DNA from: Pontibacter sp. G13
Lineage (GTDB): Bacteria; Bacteroidota; Bacteroidia; J057
Assembly (NCBI RefSeq): GCF_031851795.1
Contig: NZ_CP134696.1
Location: forward strand, 5,952,001 to 6,016,000
Length of the DNA stretch: 64,000 nucleotides
Direction: 5' to 3'
The translations under genes were made by a program, and so were the position numbers. Below are positions 7,210 through 14,738 of this stretch, in pieces (within the stretch, counting starts at the first letter, position 1; every line of letters starts with the position of its first letter). The notes under the pieces are model-generated. The model had not been told where the DNA came from. It saw only the letters and a program-made list of their open reading frames with translations, and ran no database searches.

Positions 7210-8505
7210 TTAGCTTTCGAGCAATTTGCGAAGCGCTCTAGCCTTGATGAGGGTCTCTTCATACTCTTGGAGCGGGTCGGAATCATAGGTGATCGCTCCT
7301 CCGACATGATAACTCAAGCGCTCTGCATCGGCGTCATAGGCCAAGGTGCGGATGATGACGTTGAGGTCGAAATCTCCATTGGGCAATCCATACCCCAGAC
7401 TTCCTGCATAGGCGCCTCGGGCAAAATGTTCGAATTGATCAATATATCGGGCGGATCTCACCTTGGGGGCGCCTGTCATGGAACCCGGTGGAAACGTGTT
7501 GGCGATGGCGTCAGAAGGGGAAACAGATGGACGCTTGCGGCCTGTGACACTTGTGACCATCTGATATACTTGAGGAAAAGCCTGAATTTCGAACAAGTGT
7601 GGCACTTCCACCGAAGCGGTTTCGCTGGATCGGTACAGATCATTGCGGGTCAAATCCACGATCATGACATTCTCCGCACGCTCCTTGATGGATTCGGAGA
7701 GATGGGAGCGGTTGAGCTGGTCTTGGGCAGGATTAGGATCTCTGGGGGCGGTACCCTTGATGGGCTGGGAGAGTAGGCGATTTCCCTGAAGCTGAAGAAA
7801 GCGTTCCGGAGAAGCACAGAGTAGGTATTTCTGGTCGAATTTGAGGAAGGAGGCAAACGGAACGGGTGAAATTTCCTTGAGTCGCTGAAACCAATATGCA
7901 GGCTCTGGTAGCCGCCCTTCCGCCAAAAATGCCTGAGAAAGGTTGATTTCGTAGAATTCCCCCTCTTCGATTAATTCCCGACATCTGTGGATGTCCGACA
8001 AATAATCCGCCTGGTCGATGGTCGTCTGGAAGGTAGGCACAGAGCCTTCTGGTCGCTCCCAATGAGGGGCTTTTCTCCAATCTCCCAATTGCTTGAGAAT
8101 CTGCTCGATCAGGGCTTCCTTGCCCCGAATCTCCATCTGATGTTGATTCCTGCGAATTTCGAATACCACTTCTGGCTGGAATGCCGCGACTTCGGGCCAA
8201 TCGATCCATGCGGGATTCTCGGAGATCAGGCGGCCCTCAAATCTGGATTTCAGCTCGTAGGGAATCAATCCCATCCATTCACGATTCCGCAAATGCTCCC
8301 ATTCGGTGATGGGGGATAACCGCGAGATTCCGACCCTCAGTTCATACTGACCATATCGATCGATCTCAGATTCACAGTTGTCAAACCATCCCACGTACGG
8401 ATAGGAAGCCACTGCTCGGAGGAGCGCTTCCTTGAGTTGGCCGAGTTCCTCGGGGAGGAAGTCAATGGCTGGAAATGTACGGGTCTGTATGACTTGCTTC
8501 ATCAA
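7210..8505 (-). CDS. pabB: Aminodeoxychorismate synthase component I
   Basis: Converts chorismate plus ammonia or glutamine nitrogen to 4-amino-4-deoxychorismate for folate synthesis. The 431-residue chorismate-binding fold has PIKGTAPR, whose Lys marks PabB rather than TrpE (PIAGT). It also has NVMIVDLTRNDL, FPPGSMTGAPK and SLGYGLPNGDFDLNVIIRTL. Neither a glutamine amidotransferase (pabA) nor a lyase (pabC) is adjacent, so partners are elsewhere. Anthranilate or isochorismate synthase is less likely because of the PIKGT motif. Two ATGs start the frame (8505 and 8502). The leader is about 105 nt if the -7 box at 8619-8612 is used. Confidence 0.9.
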   Translation of the reverse strand: MMKQVIQTRTFPAIDFLPEELGQLKEALLRAVASYPYVGWFDNCESEIDRYGQYELRVGISRLSPITEWEHLRNREWMGLIPYELKSRFEGRLISENPAWIDWPEVAAFQPEVVFEIRRNQHQMEIRGKEALIEQILKQLGDWRKAPHWERPEGSVPTFQTTIDQADYLSDIHRCRELIEEGEFYEINLSQAFLAEGRLPEPAYWFQRLKEISPVPFASFLKFDQKYLLCASPERFLQLQGNRLLSQPIKGTAPRDPNPAQDQLNRSHLSESIKERAENVMIVDLTRNDLYRSSETASVEVPHLFEIQAFPQVYQMVTSVTGRKRPSVSPSDAIANTFPPGSMTGAPKVRSARYIDQFEHFARGAYAGSLGYGLPNGDFDLNVIIRTLAYDADAERLSYHVGGAITYDSDPLQEYEETLIKARALRKLLES

Positions 8506-8611
8506 ATGAAATCCCAGGTGGATACATATCCTTGTCGGGTAGGGGAGCAGCCGCTACGGATGGGCAAGCCTTTTTACCCGATTCGGTCGATCTCCGTTCC
8601 CGAAGGATCTG

Positions 8612-8619
8612 CAAAATTA
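8612..8619 (-). promoter_or_regulatory. Candidate -7 promoter box for pabB
   Basis: The minus strand reads TAATTTTG, matching TAnnTTTG, 107 nt upstream of the pabB start. It is inferred only from the motif; the leader would be rather long. Confidence 0.35.
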
Positions 8620-8726
8620 GCAAAATTGATGGGGAAATGTTTTTTTCAGTTTCGTTTATGTGCAGATATGATATCGGAACTTTTCGCGGGCGAATGAGTT
8701 TCGATCATTTGAGATAGAAATCGTTT

Positions 8727-9236
8727 ATGAAAAACACCATTTGGGGCCTATTGGCTCTGCTATTGTGGATCAATCCCCTTGCTATGAAGGCTCAGGAAAT
8801 CCCCACCTATACGATGGAAACGCTGGAACCCCTGCTGACTCAGGAGGATGATACCATCCGGGTTTTCAACTTCTGGGCGACTTGGTGCAAGCCATGTGTC
8901 AAGGAACTGCCTGCATTCGAAGCACTGGAGGCTCATTTTGCAGGCAAGCCATTCAAATTGGTGTTGATTAGTCTCGATTTTCCGCAAGCCAAGGAATCCT
9001 CCCTCATCCCGTTTGTGGAGCGCCGCCAACTCAAGCCCGAGGTATGGCATCTCGATCCTCAAATGAAGGACAACGTTTGGATTCCCAAGATCTCCGAGGC
9101 TTGGACGGGATCGATCCCCGCGACGTTGGTGACCGCCCGCGGAGGCGACCTGTACGAATTCAAAGAGCAATCCTTCGAGCAGGAAGCCTTGTTTGAATGG
9201 ATTGAATCCATCATGGAGGCCGAAATGACTCGATAA
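8727..9236 (+). CDS. TlpA-like secreted thioredoxin
   Basis: A 169-residue periplasmic or envelope thiol-disulfide oxidoreductase. A signal peptide (about 22 residues, ..LAMKAQ) leads into a thioredoxin fold with NFWATWCKPCVKELPAFE. Cys54 and Cys57 are the redox pair in the WCKPC form typical of TlpA/ResA reductants. The cis-proline segment is probably GSIPATLV. The next plus gene is another thioredoxin-fold protein 99 nt downstream, so they may share a role in envelope redox work, though a shared transcript is not shown. Client proteins are unknown. Confidence 0.88.
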   Translation: MKNTIWGLLALLLWINPLAMKAQEIPTYTMETLEPLLTQEDDTIRVFNFWATWCKPCVKELPAFEALEAHFAGKPFKLVLISLDFPQAKESSLIPFVERRQLKPEVWHLDPQMKDNVWIPKISEAWTGSIPATLVTARGGDLYEFKEQSFEQEALFEWIESIMEAEMTR

Positions 9237-9334
9237 CCGATCCAAAGTACCTGACGATACCCACATCTATATATTTCCCGCCACCATACTCAACTAGCGA
9301 TTGGCTGGCGTCACTCACTCAATTGATCAGCATC

Positions 9335-9937
9335 ATGAAGAAGCTATTGTCCACCCTCGTAATTTGCCTGACTATGACCGCAGCATGGGCGCAAGGATAC
9401 TCTGTCGGCGATGCCGCAGCGGATTTCTCCCTCAAGAACATTGACGGGAAGATGGTTTCCATGGCCGATTTTGACGAAGCCAAAGGATTTGTCGTGGTTT
9501 TCACCTGCAACCACTGCCCATACGCCAAAATGTACGAAGAGCGCCTCGTCGATCTGGATAAGGCTTATGCCCAAAAGGGATATCCGATTATTGCCATCAA
9601 TCCCAACGATGCCAATGCTTACCCAGAGGATGATTTCGCCAGCATGAAGGTCCGTGCCGAAGAGCGTGGATTCACCTTCCCGTACTTGGTGGATGGCAAT
9701 TCCGAGATTGCACGTACGTTCGGCGCAACTCGCACCCCACATGTCTACCTGCTCAACAAGGAAGGCGGCGAACTCAAAGTGCGCTATATTGGTGCCATCG
9801 ATGACAATGCACGCGACGCTAGCTCTGTGGAGGATACCTACCTGGCCAATGCCATCGACGCGCTGCTGGCTGGAGATGAGATTGCCGAGGCTGAAACTCG
9901 CGCGGTCGGCTGCTCCATCAAATTCGTAGGGCAATAA
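9335..9937 (+). CDS. Secreted thioredoxin-family protein with CNHCP motif
   Basis: A 200-residue exported protein of the AhpC/TSA-redoxin group. A signal peptide ends AAWAQ (start chosen at 9335; an ATG four codons earlier is in frame). The fold begins VGDAAADFSLKNIDGKMVSM, followed by VVFTCNHCPYAKMYEERL with Cys58 and Cys61 as the likely redox pair, then DGNSEIARTFGATRTPHVYLLN (cis-proline TPH). This CNHCP type is widespread in Bacteroidota and usually annotated only as thioredoxin family; peroxidase activity is not shown. A strong terminator follows. Confidence 0.85.
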   Translation: MKKLLSTLVICLTMTAAWAQGYSVGDAAADFSLKNIDGKMVSMADFDEAKGFVVVFTCNHCPYAKMYEERLVDLDKAYAQKGYPIIAINPNDANAYPEDDFASMKVRAEERGFTFPYLVDGNSEIARTFGATRTPHVYLLNKEGGELKVRYIGAIDDNARDASSVEDTYLANAIDALLAGDEIAEAETRAVGCSIKFVGQ

Positions 9938-9960
9938 GTCTAAGCTTGCCAAAAACTACC

Positions 9961-9999
9961 AAAGGGCTGTCTCTCACTGGGGAGGCAAGCCCTTTTGCT
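9961..9999 (+). terminator. Intrinsic terminator after the CNHCP thioredoxin gene
   Basis: AAAGGGCT pairs with AGCCCTTT, with further GTCTC/GGAGGC pairing inside, followed by TTGCTTTTTG. It begins 24 nt past the stop. Confidence 0.75.
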
Positions 10000-10017
10000 T
10001 TTTGAGAAGGTGGGGTT

Positions 10018-10236
10018 GGGTGTGTCCCGGCGTGCTTGGCAACATGGATGTGGCTTTACAGACTGGTCGCCGGGTCAGGCCCTTACGTGCTCGCTGGTCG
10101 CTCGGTCGGTGAGCATTGGGTTCCTGCATGGCAGGAATCTGCCTCAAGGATTGTGAAAGTACGCAATCCAATTGGGTGAGCATTCACCGACTGAACACTT
10201 CAGACCCTTCACACCGCACCTGCCAGCCGCACATTG
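10018..10236 (+). repeat. Modular structured repeat element, copy A
   Basis: It begins GGGTGTGTCCCGGCG; CCCGGCG (10026-10032) pairs with CGCCGGG (10068-10074). A conserved block GGGTCAGGC..CGTGCTCGCTGGTCGCTCGGTCGG follows. The variable section is closed by GTCGGTGA (10105-10112) with TCACCGAC (10184-10191). It holds two further hairpins, TTCCTGC/GCAGGAA (10121-10137) and GGATTG/CAATCC (10148-10169), so it can fold as a multi-branch junction. It ends with CCCTTCACACCGC..GCCAGCCGCAC, shared in variant form with copies B and C. No coding sequence is apparent. Confidence 0.75.
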
Positions 10237-10256
10237 AGATCATGATTGCTACCTCC

Positions 10257-10322
10257 ATAAAAGGCAATGGCTCCATCCTGGGGAGGGATGGAGCACATTG
10301 AGTTTGGGGTATTAGGTAGGTT
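10257..10322. repeat. 66-nt hairpin repeat, first copy
   Basis: Nearly identical to 10507-10572. The core folds as CAATG-GCTCCATCC (10265-10278) with GGATGGAGC-A-CATTG (10286-10300), one bulged A, then a conserved single-stranded tail GAGTTTGGGGTATTAGGTAGG. Compared with the second copy, A10275-T10289 is replaced by a G-C pair, a compensatory change. Orientation of any transcript is unknown. Confidence 0.75.
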
Positions 10323-10506
10323 TGGAGGGTCAAAAGCGTGTGCGCCTTTCATTGACCTCCATGTATATAACGGCTGAAAACCCATAATGCTTACAGAAAA
10401 GCAAAATTTTCTGGAAAAAAAATCCCAACATCGTACAAAATTACGCCTATCTGCGTTGAAGGGGGATTTTGGGGATGCGGGGGGCAGAGAAAAGAAAGGG
10501 AACCCT
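10323..10506. other. AT-rich spacer between the two 66-nt repeats, no gene seen
   Basis: 184 nt with long A-runs and no convincing coding sequence on either strand. Start codons are sparse and the open frames run through the repeat sequence, which argues against real genes. Confidence 0.4.
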
Positions 10507-10572
10507 ATAAAAGGCAATGGCTCCGTCCTGGGGAAAGACGGAGCACATTGAGTTTGGGGTATTAGGTAGGTT
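10507..10572. repeat. 66-nt hairpin repeat, second copy
   Basis: Second copy of the element, exactly 250 nt after the first. CAATG-GCTCCGTC (10515-10527) pairs with GACGGAGC-A-CATTG (10537-10550). The changed stem bases (G10525-C10539 here, A-T in the first copy) keep pairing intact. The remaining 200 nt up to the crcB stop (10777) are AT-rich without recognisable features. Confidence 0.75.
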
Positions 10573-10776
10573 ATAGATCGTCAGACTAGTGAGAGACTGT
10601 CTTGACTTTCTGTTAAGAATATACACACAAAACGGATTTCTGCCAAAATATATGGGAAGCACTCCTGAAAAGATATACGCAAATCGAGCAAAATTACCCT
10701 TGAAATCAAGCATTTAGCGCATAGGGAGTCCTAAATCCTACAGATTGCAGATTCTCCAACTGGTGGAAATCTTACA

Positions 10777-11139
10777 TTACTTCATCCACTTTCCGATGAT
10801 CATGAGGACCAACAAGCACGAAACCATGGAACCTATTACATAAAGTGCTGCAATGCCGTAGTTGCCTGCCTGAATCAACCTGAGGGTCTCAAAGCTGAAG
10901 GTGGAAAAGGTCGAAAAGCCCCCACAAAATCCGACGAGTACCATGGCCTTGACTTGGGAGTTTACCCCAGTGTGGCTCGCGAAATAATGCCAAGCTACCC
11001 CCAGCACCACACAAGCCAGAAAATTGGCGGCAAGCGTACCATAGGGAAATCCTTCTGGGCCCGCTGGAAATGCCTTGGCAAGGCCATATCTACACAGGCT
11101 TCCAGCGCCTCCTCCCAAAAATATGGCGAATAGCTCCAT
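10777..11139 (-). CDS. crcB: Fluoride ion channel/exporter CrcB (Fluc)
   Basis: A 120-residue, four-helix inner-membrane protein that works as a dual-topology dimer letting fluoride leave the cell. It shows GGGAGSLCRYGL near the N-terminus, GTLAANFLACVVLG (the conserved Asn) and GFCGGFSTFSTFSFE, which carries the Phe box lining the fluoride pore and the central Na+ site. Length is typical. Many crcB genes sit behind a fluoride riboswitch; I looked in the 200 nt upstream and did not see one. It is a single gene in an otherwise non-coding neighbourhood. Confidence 0.95.
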   Translation of the reverse strand: MELFAIFLGGGAGSLCRYGLAKAFPAGPEGFPYGTLAANFLACVVLGVAWHYFASHTGVNSQVKAMVLVGFCGGFSTFSTFSFETLRLIQAGNYGIAALYVIGSMVSCLLVLMIIGKWMK

Positions 11140-11249
11140 TTGATTTTGAGTTTAATGGGTCGAGTATTTGACGAAATCGGGATGCAATCTGCCCAAACAG
11201 ATCATCATGTCCCGCGTGAACTTGCTAGGCGTTCTGTCTTCCAAACAGG

Positions 11250-11274
11250 GCTGGATTGGTAGCTGAAATCCAGC
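11250..11274. other. Inverted repeat upstream of crcB
   Basis: GCTGGATT pairs with AATCCAGC across a 9-nt loop. It lies between the stop of the minus-strand lipoprotein gene (11340) and crcB. It could be a weak terminator of the lipoprotein gene or a leader hairpin, but no clear T-run follows. Confidence 0.3.
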
Positions 11275-11339
11275 TTTCCTTCAGGGCAGTGCATTGGGTA
11301 AGAAAAGCTCGGGCTTATAGGATCTTAAATGGGTTGGGA

Positions 11340-12005
11340 TCAGGGCTTGTTGCCAATATTCGAATAATCCATTTTTCCGCCAATTTGTACCGAAATGTCC
11401 CTTCCCACCATCGGAACCTGTGCTCTGATCCAAGTCTGCTGGAAATCTAGGCGATACTGGGAATCGAATTGGGCGGCACTATGAACCTCCATTTGGTAGA
11501 GCCAATTGTCCGCTTGGCGTACTGTATAGACAAATCGAATTTGCTGATCGGCGTCCATGACGATGTGCTGTTCGCGAAGCGGCGTTCGCTTGGCTTCGGA
11601 AGTCTTGCGAACCGCGATGACCGTATCTCCACGTTCAGTCACGTCGAAGTAGGAGAGAAGCTCGGGGGTTCCATAATACAGGTCCATCGCATAGGTGAGA
11701 TCTTGCTCCGGTACATAAAATCCAAACTCCTCTGTTTCGAGCGCAACTACAGAATCAAGGGTGATCACGCTTGCGGTAGAATCCCATTGGGGAATCGACC
11801 TCAACTCAGTAGGGGAGGGAGATTCGGACACTTGGCGGGTATATCCGGTGGCCGATTGGCAACTCGTTCTCACCTGCTGGTAAAATTGAGTGACCGCTTC
11901 GGGACGAGTATCAGAGCCTCCTGTCGATCCACAACCGGTGGTGACCAGGAGAAGAATTCCCAGTACCATCTTGAATATGGGGAAGGTCGTACCACGAAAT
12001 TTCAT
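11340..12005 (-). CDS. Putative lipoprotein of unknown function
   Basis: A 221-residue protein. The start at 12005 (MKFRGTTFPIF) gives a signal with lipobox VTTGC, so the mature lipoprotein would begin at that Cys. The upstream in-frame start (12047) adds an unlikely N-terminus. The remainder is beta-rich, with repeated antiparallel-looking strands (DTVIAVRKTSEAK, HIVMDADQQIRFVYTVRQADNWLYQMEVHS) recalling LolA-like or outer-membrane-lipoprotein sandwiches, but I cannot name a family. It ends with a conserved-looking IGGKMDYSNIG. It is monocistronic. Confidence 0.6.
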   Translation of the reverse strand: MKFRGTTFPIFKMVLGILLLVTTGCGSTGGSDTRPEAVTQFYQQVRTSCQSATGYTRQVSESPSPTELRSIPQWDSTASVITLDSVVALETEEFGFYVPEQDLTYAMDLYYGTPELLSYFDVTERGDTVIAVRKTSEAKRTPLREQHIVMDADQQIRFVYTVRQADNWLYQMEVHSAAQFDSQYRLDFQQTWIRAQVPMVGRDISVQIGGKMDYSNIGNKP

Positions 12006-12308
12006 AGACGAGAAGTAGTCTGGGAGAAGATGATTGTTACACGGCATTTCCGCAAGTTTTCTGCTTGGATGCGAAAATACTTACATCCTTGAGAAATTGC
12101 GGGATCGGCGTGAGAAATCCTTCGGAAATGTCCAAAAGTTCTTGGGCATTTTGCTGAGAGCGTCCTCTTGGACAGGTCGGTTGGCTGGAAGGTGAGGAAG
12201 CGCCAAGGTCTTGGAATGAGCTTCAGAAGGTCATTCAGAAGGAGCCGGGAGCCCGATTTTCAGGTACGCCGAGGATGCCCGAATCACCTCTGGACTCACC
12301 GCATGAAA
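12006..12308. other. Intergenic stretch, no gene seen
   Basis: About 300 nt between two minus-strand genes. It must contain the lipoprotein promoter. I see no RNA gene or repeat. Confidence 0.4.
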
Positions 12309-12340
12309 AGGCCCATCTCCTGAGTCCAAGAGACGGGCCT
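12309..12340 (-). terminator. Probable terminator of gpmI
   Basis: AGGCCC-A-TCTC pairs with GAGA-C-GGGCCT around a 10-nt loop. On the minus strand a short TTTC run follows, so it is a moderate terminator. It lies 21 nt past the gpmI stop. Confidence 0.6.
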
Positions 12341-12360
12341 GATTAGAGGATATGAAGCGA

Positions 12361-13899
12361 CTAGGCTTTTTCGACGAGGATATCGCCGGACATATCTTCG
12401 GGAATCTGCATGTCCATCAAGGTCAAGATAGTCGGAGCGATGTCCCCCAACTTGCCGAGTGTGTCCTTGAGCTTCCATTTCTTTTCGGGATCTACCAAGT
12501 ACATAGGCACAAGTGAAGTGGTGTGTGCCGTGTGTGGACTCCCATCTGGCTTGCGCATGCAATCGGAGTTGCCATGGTCAGCCGTTACGAGGACATAATA
12601 TCCATTGGCAGCAGCAGCTTCCACGACCGCCTTGGTACAGGCATCGACGGTTTCGCAGGCTTTGACCGCGGCGTCCCAATCACCGGTGTGCCCTACCATG
12701 TCGGCGTTGGCGAAGTTTAGACATACAAAATCTACCTCTCCTTCTTCCAACCGAGGAATGATGGAATCGCGGATCGCCTCTGCGCTCATCTCTGGCTGGA
12801 GATCGTAGGTCGCGACCTTGGGAGATGGGCATAGCAAATGCTCCTCGCCGGCCATGGGTTCCTCGCGTCCTCCGTTGAAGAAAAAGGTCACATGTGGATA
12901 CTTTTCAGTCTCGGCAATACGGATTTGGGATTTTCCTGCATTGGCAAGTACTTCTCCGAGCCCGTTGGAGATATTATCTTTTTCGTACAGTACGTGGACG
13001 TTTTTGAAAGACTCCTCGTATCGGGTCATGGTCGCGTACTCCAGCTTGAGGGTATGCATGCCTTCCTCGGGCATATCGGTCTGGGTGAGGACCTGCGTAA
13101 GCTGGCGGCCACGGTCTGTGCGGAAGTTGAAGAAGATTACGGCGTCTTCATCCTTGAGCTTGGCAACGGGTTGGCCCTGCTCGACGATAACTCGAGGTTC
13201 GATGAATTCATCGGTTACGCCTTCGTCATAGGAATCCTGGATGGCATCCAAGGCAGACTCAAACGGCTTGCCTTCGCCATTTACGATGAGGTCGTATGCT
13301 TTCTTCACACGAGGCCAGCGTTTGTCGCGGTCCATGGCGAAGTATCTTCCGATAACAGAAGCGATCTTGCCGGAACCAACTTGGTCGAGATGTGCCTGCA
13401 ATTCTTCGGTGTATTGGAGACCTCCGGTGGGAGAGGTGTCACGGCCGTCGGTGAACGCGTGGATGTAGATTTCCTTGACGCCAGCCTCGGCGAGGAAGGT
13501 GACCAACCCCTTGAGATGTCCAATGTGGCTATGCACGCCGCCGTCGGACAAAAGGCCCATCAAATGGACTGGCTTATTGTTTTGTGTACAATAATCGACA
13601 ATGTGACGGAACGTTTCGTTTTTCGCCATATTGCCCGATTCAACTTCGCGGTTTAGCCGTACCAAATCTTGGTAGACGATCCGTCCTGCGCCAATATTCA
13701 TATGGCCCACTTCGGAGTTGCCCATTTGCCCCTCTGGGAGGCCTACAGCGAGCTCTGAAGCCTGCAATTTGTTGTTGGACCATGTGCGAATGGCCTCGTC
13801 GTAAAAGGGTGTATTCGCAGCGTCAATGGCGCTCACGGACGGGTCTTTGGCAATGCCCCAGCCGTCCATGATGATCAATATAACTTTTCTCTTGCTCAT
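12361..13899 (-). CDS. gpmI: 2,3-bisphosphoglycerate-independent phosphoglycerate mutase
   Basis: A glycolytic enzyme that interconverts 3- and 2-phosphoglycerate using two Mn2+ and a phosphoserine. The 512-residue length fits. The phosphatase half opens IIMDGWG (Asp12, metal) and has QMGNSEVGHMNIGAG with Ser62 as nucleophile. The inserted transferase domain has HIHAFTDGRDTSP and IGRYFAMDRD. The C-terminal phosphatase half has CLNFANADMVGHTGD and VTADHGNSD for the remaining metal ligands. All key motifs are intact. A TACCTTTG -7 box lies 5 nt before the ATG, so the transcript may be leaderless or nearly so. Confidence 0.97.
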   Translation of the reverse strand: MSKRKVILIIMDGWGIAKDPSVSAIDAANTPFYDEAIRTWSNNKLQASELAVGLPEGQMGNSEVGHMNIGAGRIVYQDLVRLNREVESGNMAKNETFRHIVDYCTQNNKPVHLMGLLSDGGVHSHIGHLKGLVTFLAEAGVKEIYIHAFTDGRDTSPTGGLQYTEELQAHLDQVGSGKIASVIGRYFAMDRDKRWPRVKKAYDLIVNGEGKPFESALDAIQDSYDEGVTDEFIEPRVIVEQGQPVAKLKDEDAVIFFNFRTDRGRQLTQVLTQTDMPEEGMHTLKLEYATMTRYEESFKNVHVLYEKDNISNGLGEVLANAGKSQIRIAETEKYPHVTFFFNGGREEPMAGEEHLLCPSPKVATYDLQPEMSAEAIRDSIIPRLEEGEVDFVCLNFANADMVGHTGDWDAAVKACETVDACTKAVVEAAAANGYYVLVTADHGNSDCMRKPDGSPHTAHTTSLVPMYLVDPEKKWKLKDTLGKLGDIAPTILTLMDMQIPEDMSGDILVEKA

Positions 13900-13903
13900 G
13901 ATG

Positions 13904-13911
13904 CAAAGGTA
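13904..13911 (-). promoter_or_regulatory. Bacteroidota -7 promoter box abutting the gpmI start
   Basis: The minus strand reads TACCTTTG, an exact TAnnTTTG match, ending 4 nt before the ATG codon of gpmI. If used, transcription would begin at or within a few nucleotides of the start codon. Confidence 0.5.
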
Positions 13912-14052
13912 ACGTTATTCTGTTTAATTGGAGGTTGCGGAAACTTTATTGATCTGAAAACTAACTTGCGAAATGGGCAATATCTGATTTGGCACGGTTA
14001 TGGTAATATTCACCATGACCTACAGATAGATCAGATTCAAGGTTCCGAAAGT

Positions 14053-14454
14053 ATGAGATTCCTCAGTACCATCACTTTGCTTCTTGTATTGTTTTCATTT
14101 GGCTTGTCAAAGTCCTACGCGCAGGATGGTGATGACGTGCTCCACGAAGTGTGGGAGAGCATGACTGCCGGTGACGCCGACCGCCTCGCCGAGCAATTTG
14201 ATACCCGAGTGGAGATCAACCTATTCGGCAAAAGCGAGGAGTATACCCAAGCACAAGCCAAATACGTGATGGAGCAATTTTTTCAGGACTACCCCAACTC
14301 TATCTTCAAGATCCTGCACAAGGGAAACACCGATCGTACCACCTACGCTGTATGTGAATATACCTGCGACAAGGGTACATTTGATGTCAATGTGTTCATC
14401 CAGCAAACCGCCAATGGGGGCGTGCTGAGTGAAATCAGGTTTGAAGCTAGATAG
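14053..14454 (+). CDS. DUF4783 secreted protein (NTF2-like fold)
   Basis: A 133-residue exported protein. The start at 14053 (MRFLSTITLLLVLFSFGL) yields a clean signal peptide ending SYAQ; 29 open codons upstream look non-coding. The mature part matches the Bacteroidota DUF4783 pattern: an opening helix, TAGDADRLAEQFDTRVEINLFGKSEEYTQAQA, then FFQDYPNSIFKILHKG and a run of strands TYAVCEYTC..GTFDVNVFIQ. NTF2-like folds often bind small molecules, but no function is known. It is monocistronic with a strong terminator. Confidence 0.8.
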   Translation: MRFLSTITLLLVLFSFGLSKSYAQDGDDVLHEVWESMTAGDADRLAEQFDTRVEINLFGKSEEYTQAQAKYVMEQFFQDYPNSIFKILHKGNTDRTTYAVCEYTCDKGTFDVNVFIQQTANGGVLSEIRFEAR

Positions 14455-14480
14455 CTCGTAGTCTCCTTGCTACCAACCTA

Positions 14481-14518
14481 AAAGGGTGATGTCGGTTTTC
14501 GACGTCCCCCTTTTTTTT
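14481..14518 (+). terminator. Intrinsic terminator after the DUF4783 gene
   Basis: AAAGGGTGATGTCG pairs with CGACGTCCCCCTTT (one mismatch, one G-T), followed by an eight-T run. It is a very strong plus-strand terminator. Confidence 0.85.
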
Positions 14519-14671
14519 GCGCCAAAAGATAAGGGACAGGACAGGGTTGCACAGGTGCATGAGTCGAACCTAGGTTGGCAGTTGGCTCCATACCTAGCGA
14601 TGTGCGCCTCCTCTTGGGGCACCTCAGAATCGTCTCTTGCCCCGTTCGTCCTTGTGGGAGTGGGCATAAAA

Positions 14672-14705
14672 AATCCGCTTCTTTCTACTGGGAAAGAAGC
14701 GGATT
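14672..14705 (-). terminator. Intrinsic terminator of the glycosyltransferase-sulfotransferase operon
   Basis: A perfect 13-bp inverted repeat, AATCCGCTTCTTT with AAAGAAGCGGATT, with an 8-nt loop. On the minus strand it is followed by TTTTTATG. It lies 34 nt beyond the sulfotransferase stop. Confidence 0.85.
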
Positions 14706-14738
14706 AATTCTTTATCGTGGCGGTTATTAACTATCCGG

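Noticed and set aside
10209-10713. Two short minus-strand open frames of 102 and 88 codons with similar peptide segments
   Set aside because: The similarity comes only from the 66-nt DNA repeat, which is better explained as a hairpin than as protein.
11140-11340. A fluoride riboswitch upstream of crcB
   Set aside because: The 200-nt minus-strand leader lacks the pseudoknot core and the GCTGATGACTCCTAC-like end; only a small inverted repeat is present.
12838-13656. A 272-codon open frame on the plus strand
   Set aside because: It is wholly antisense to gpmI, whose motifs are intact; the long frame is a codon-bias shadow.
14545-14600. A tRNA-like GGTTCGACTC on the minus strand
   Set aside because: The flanking bases do not form a T-stem and there is no anticodon arm at the right distance.
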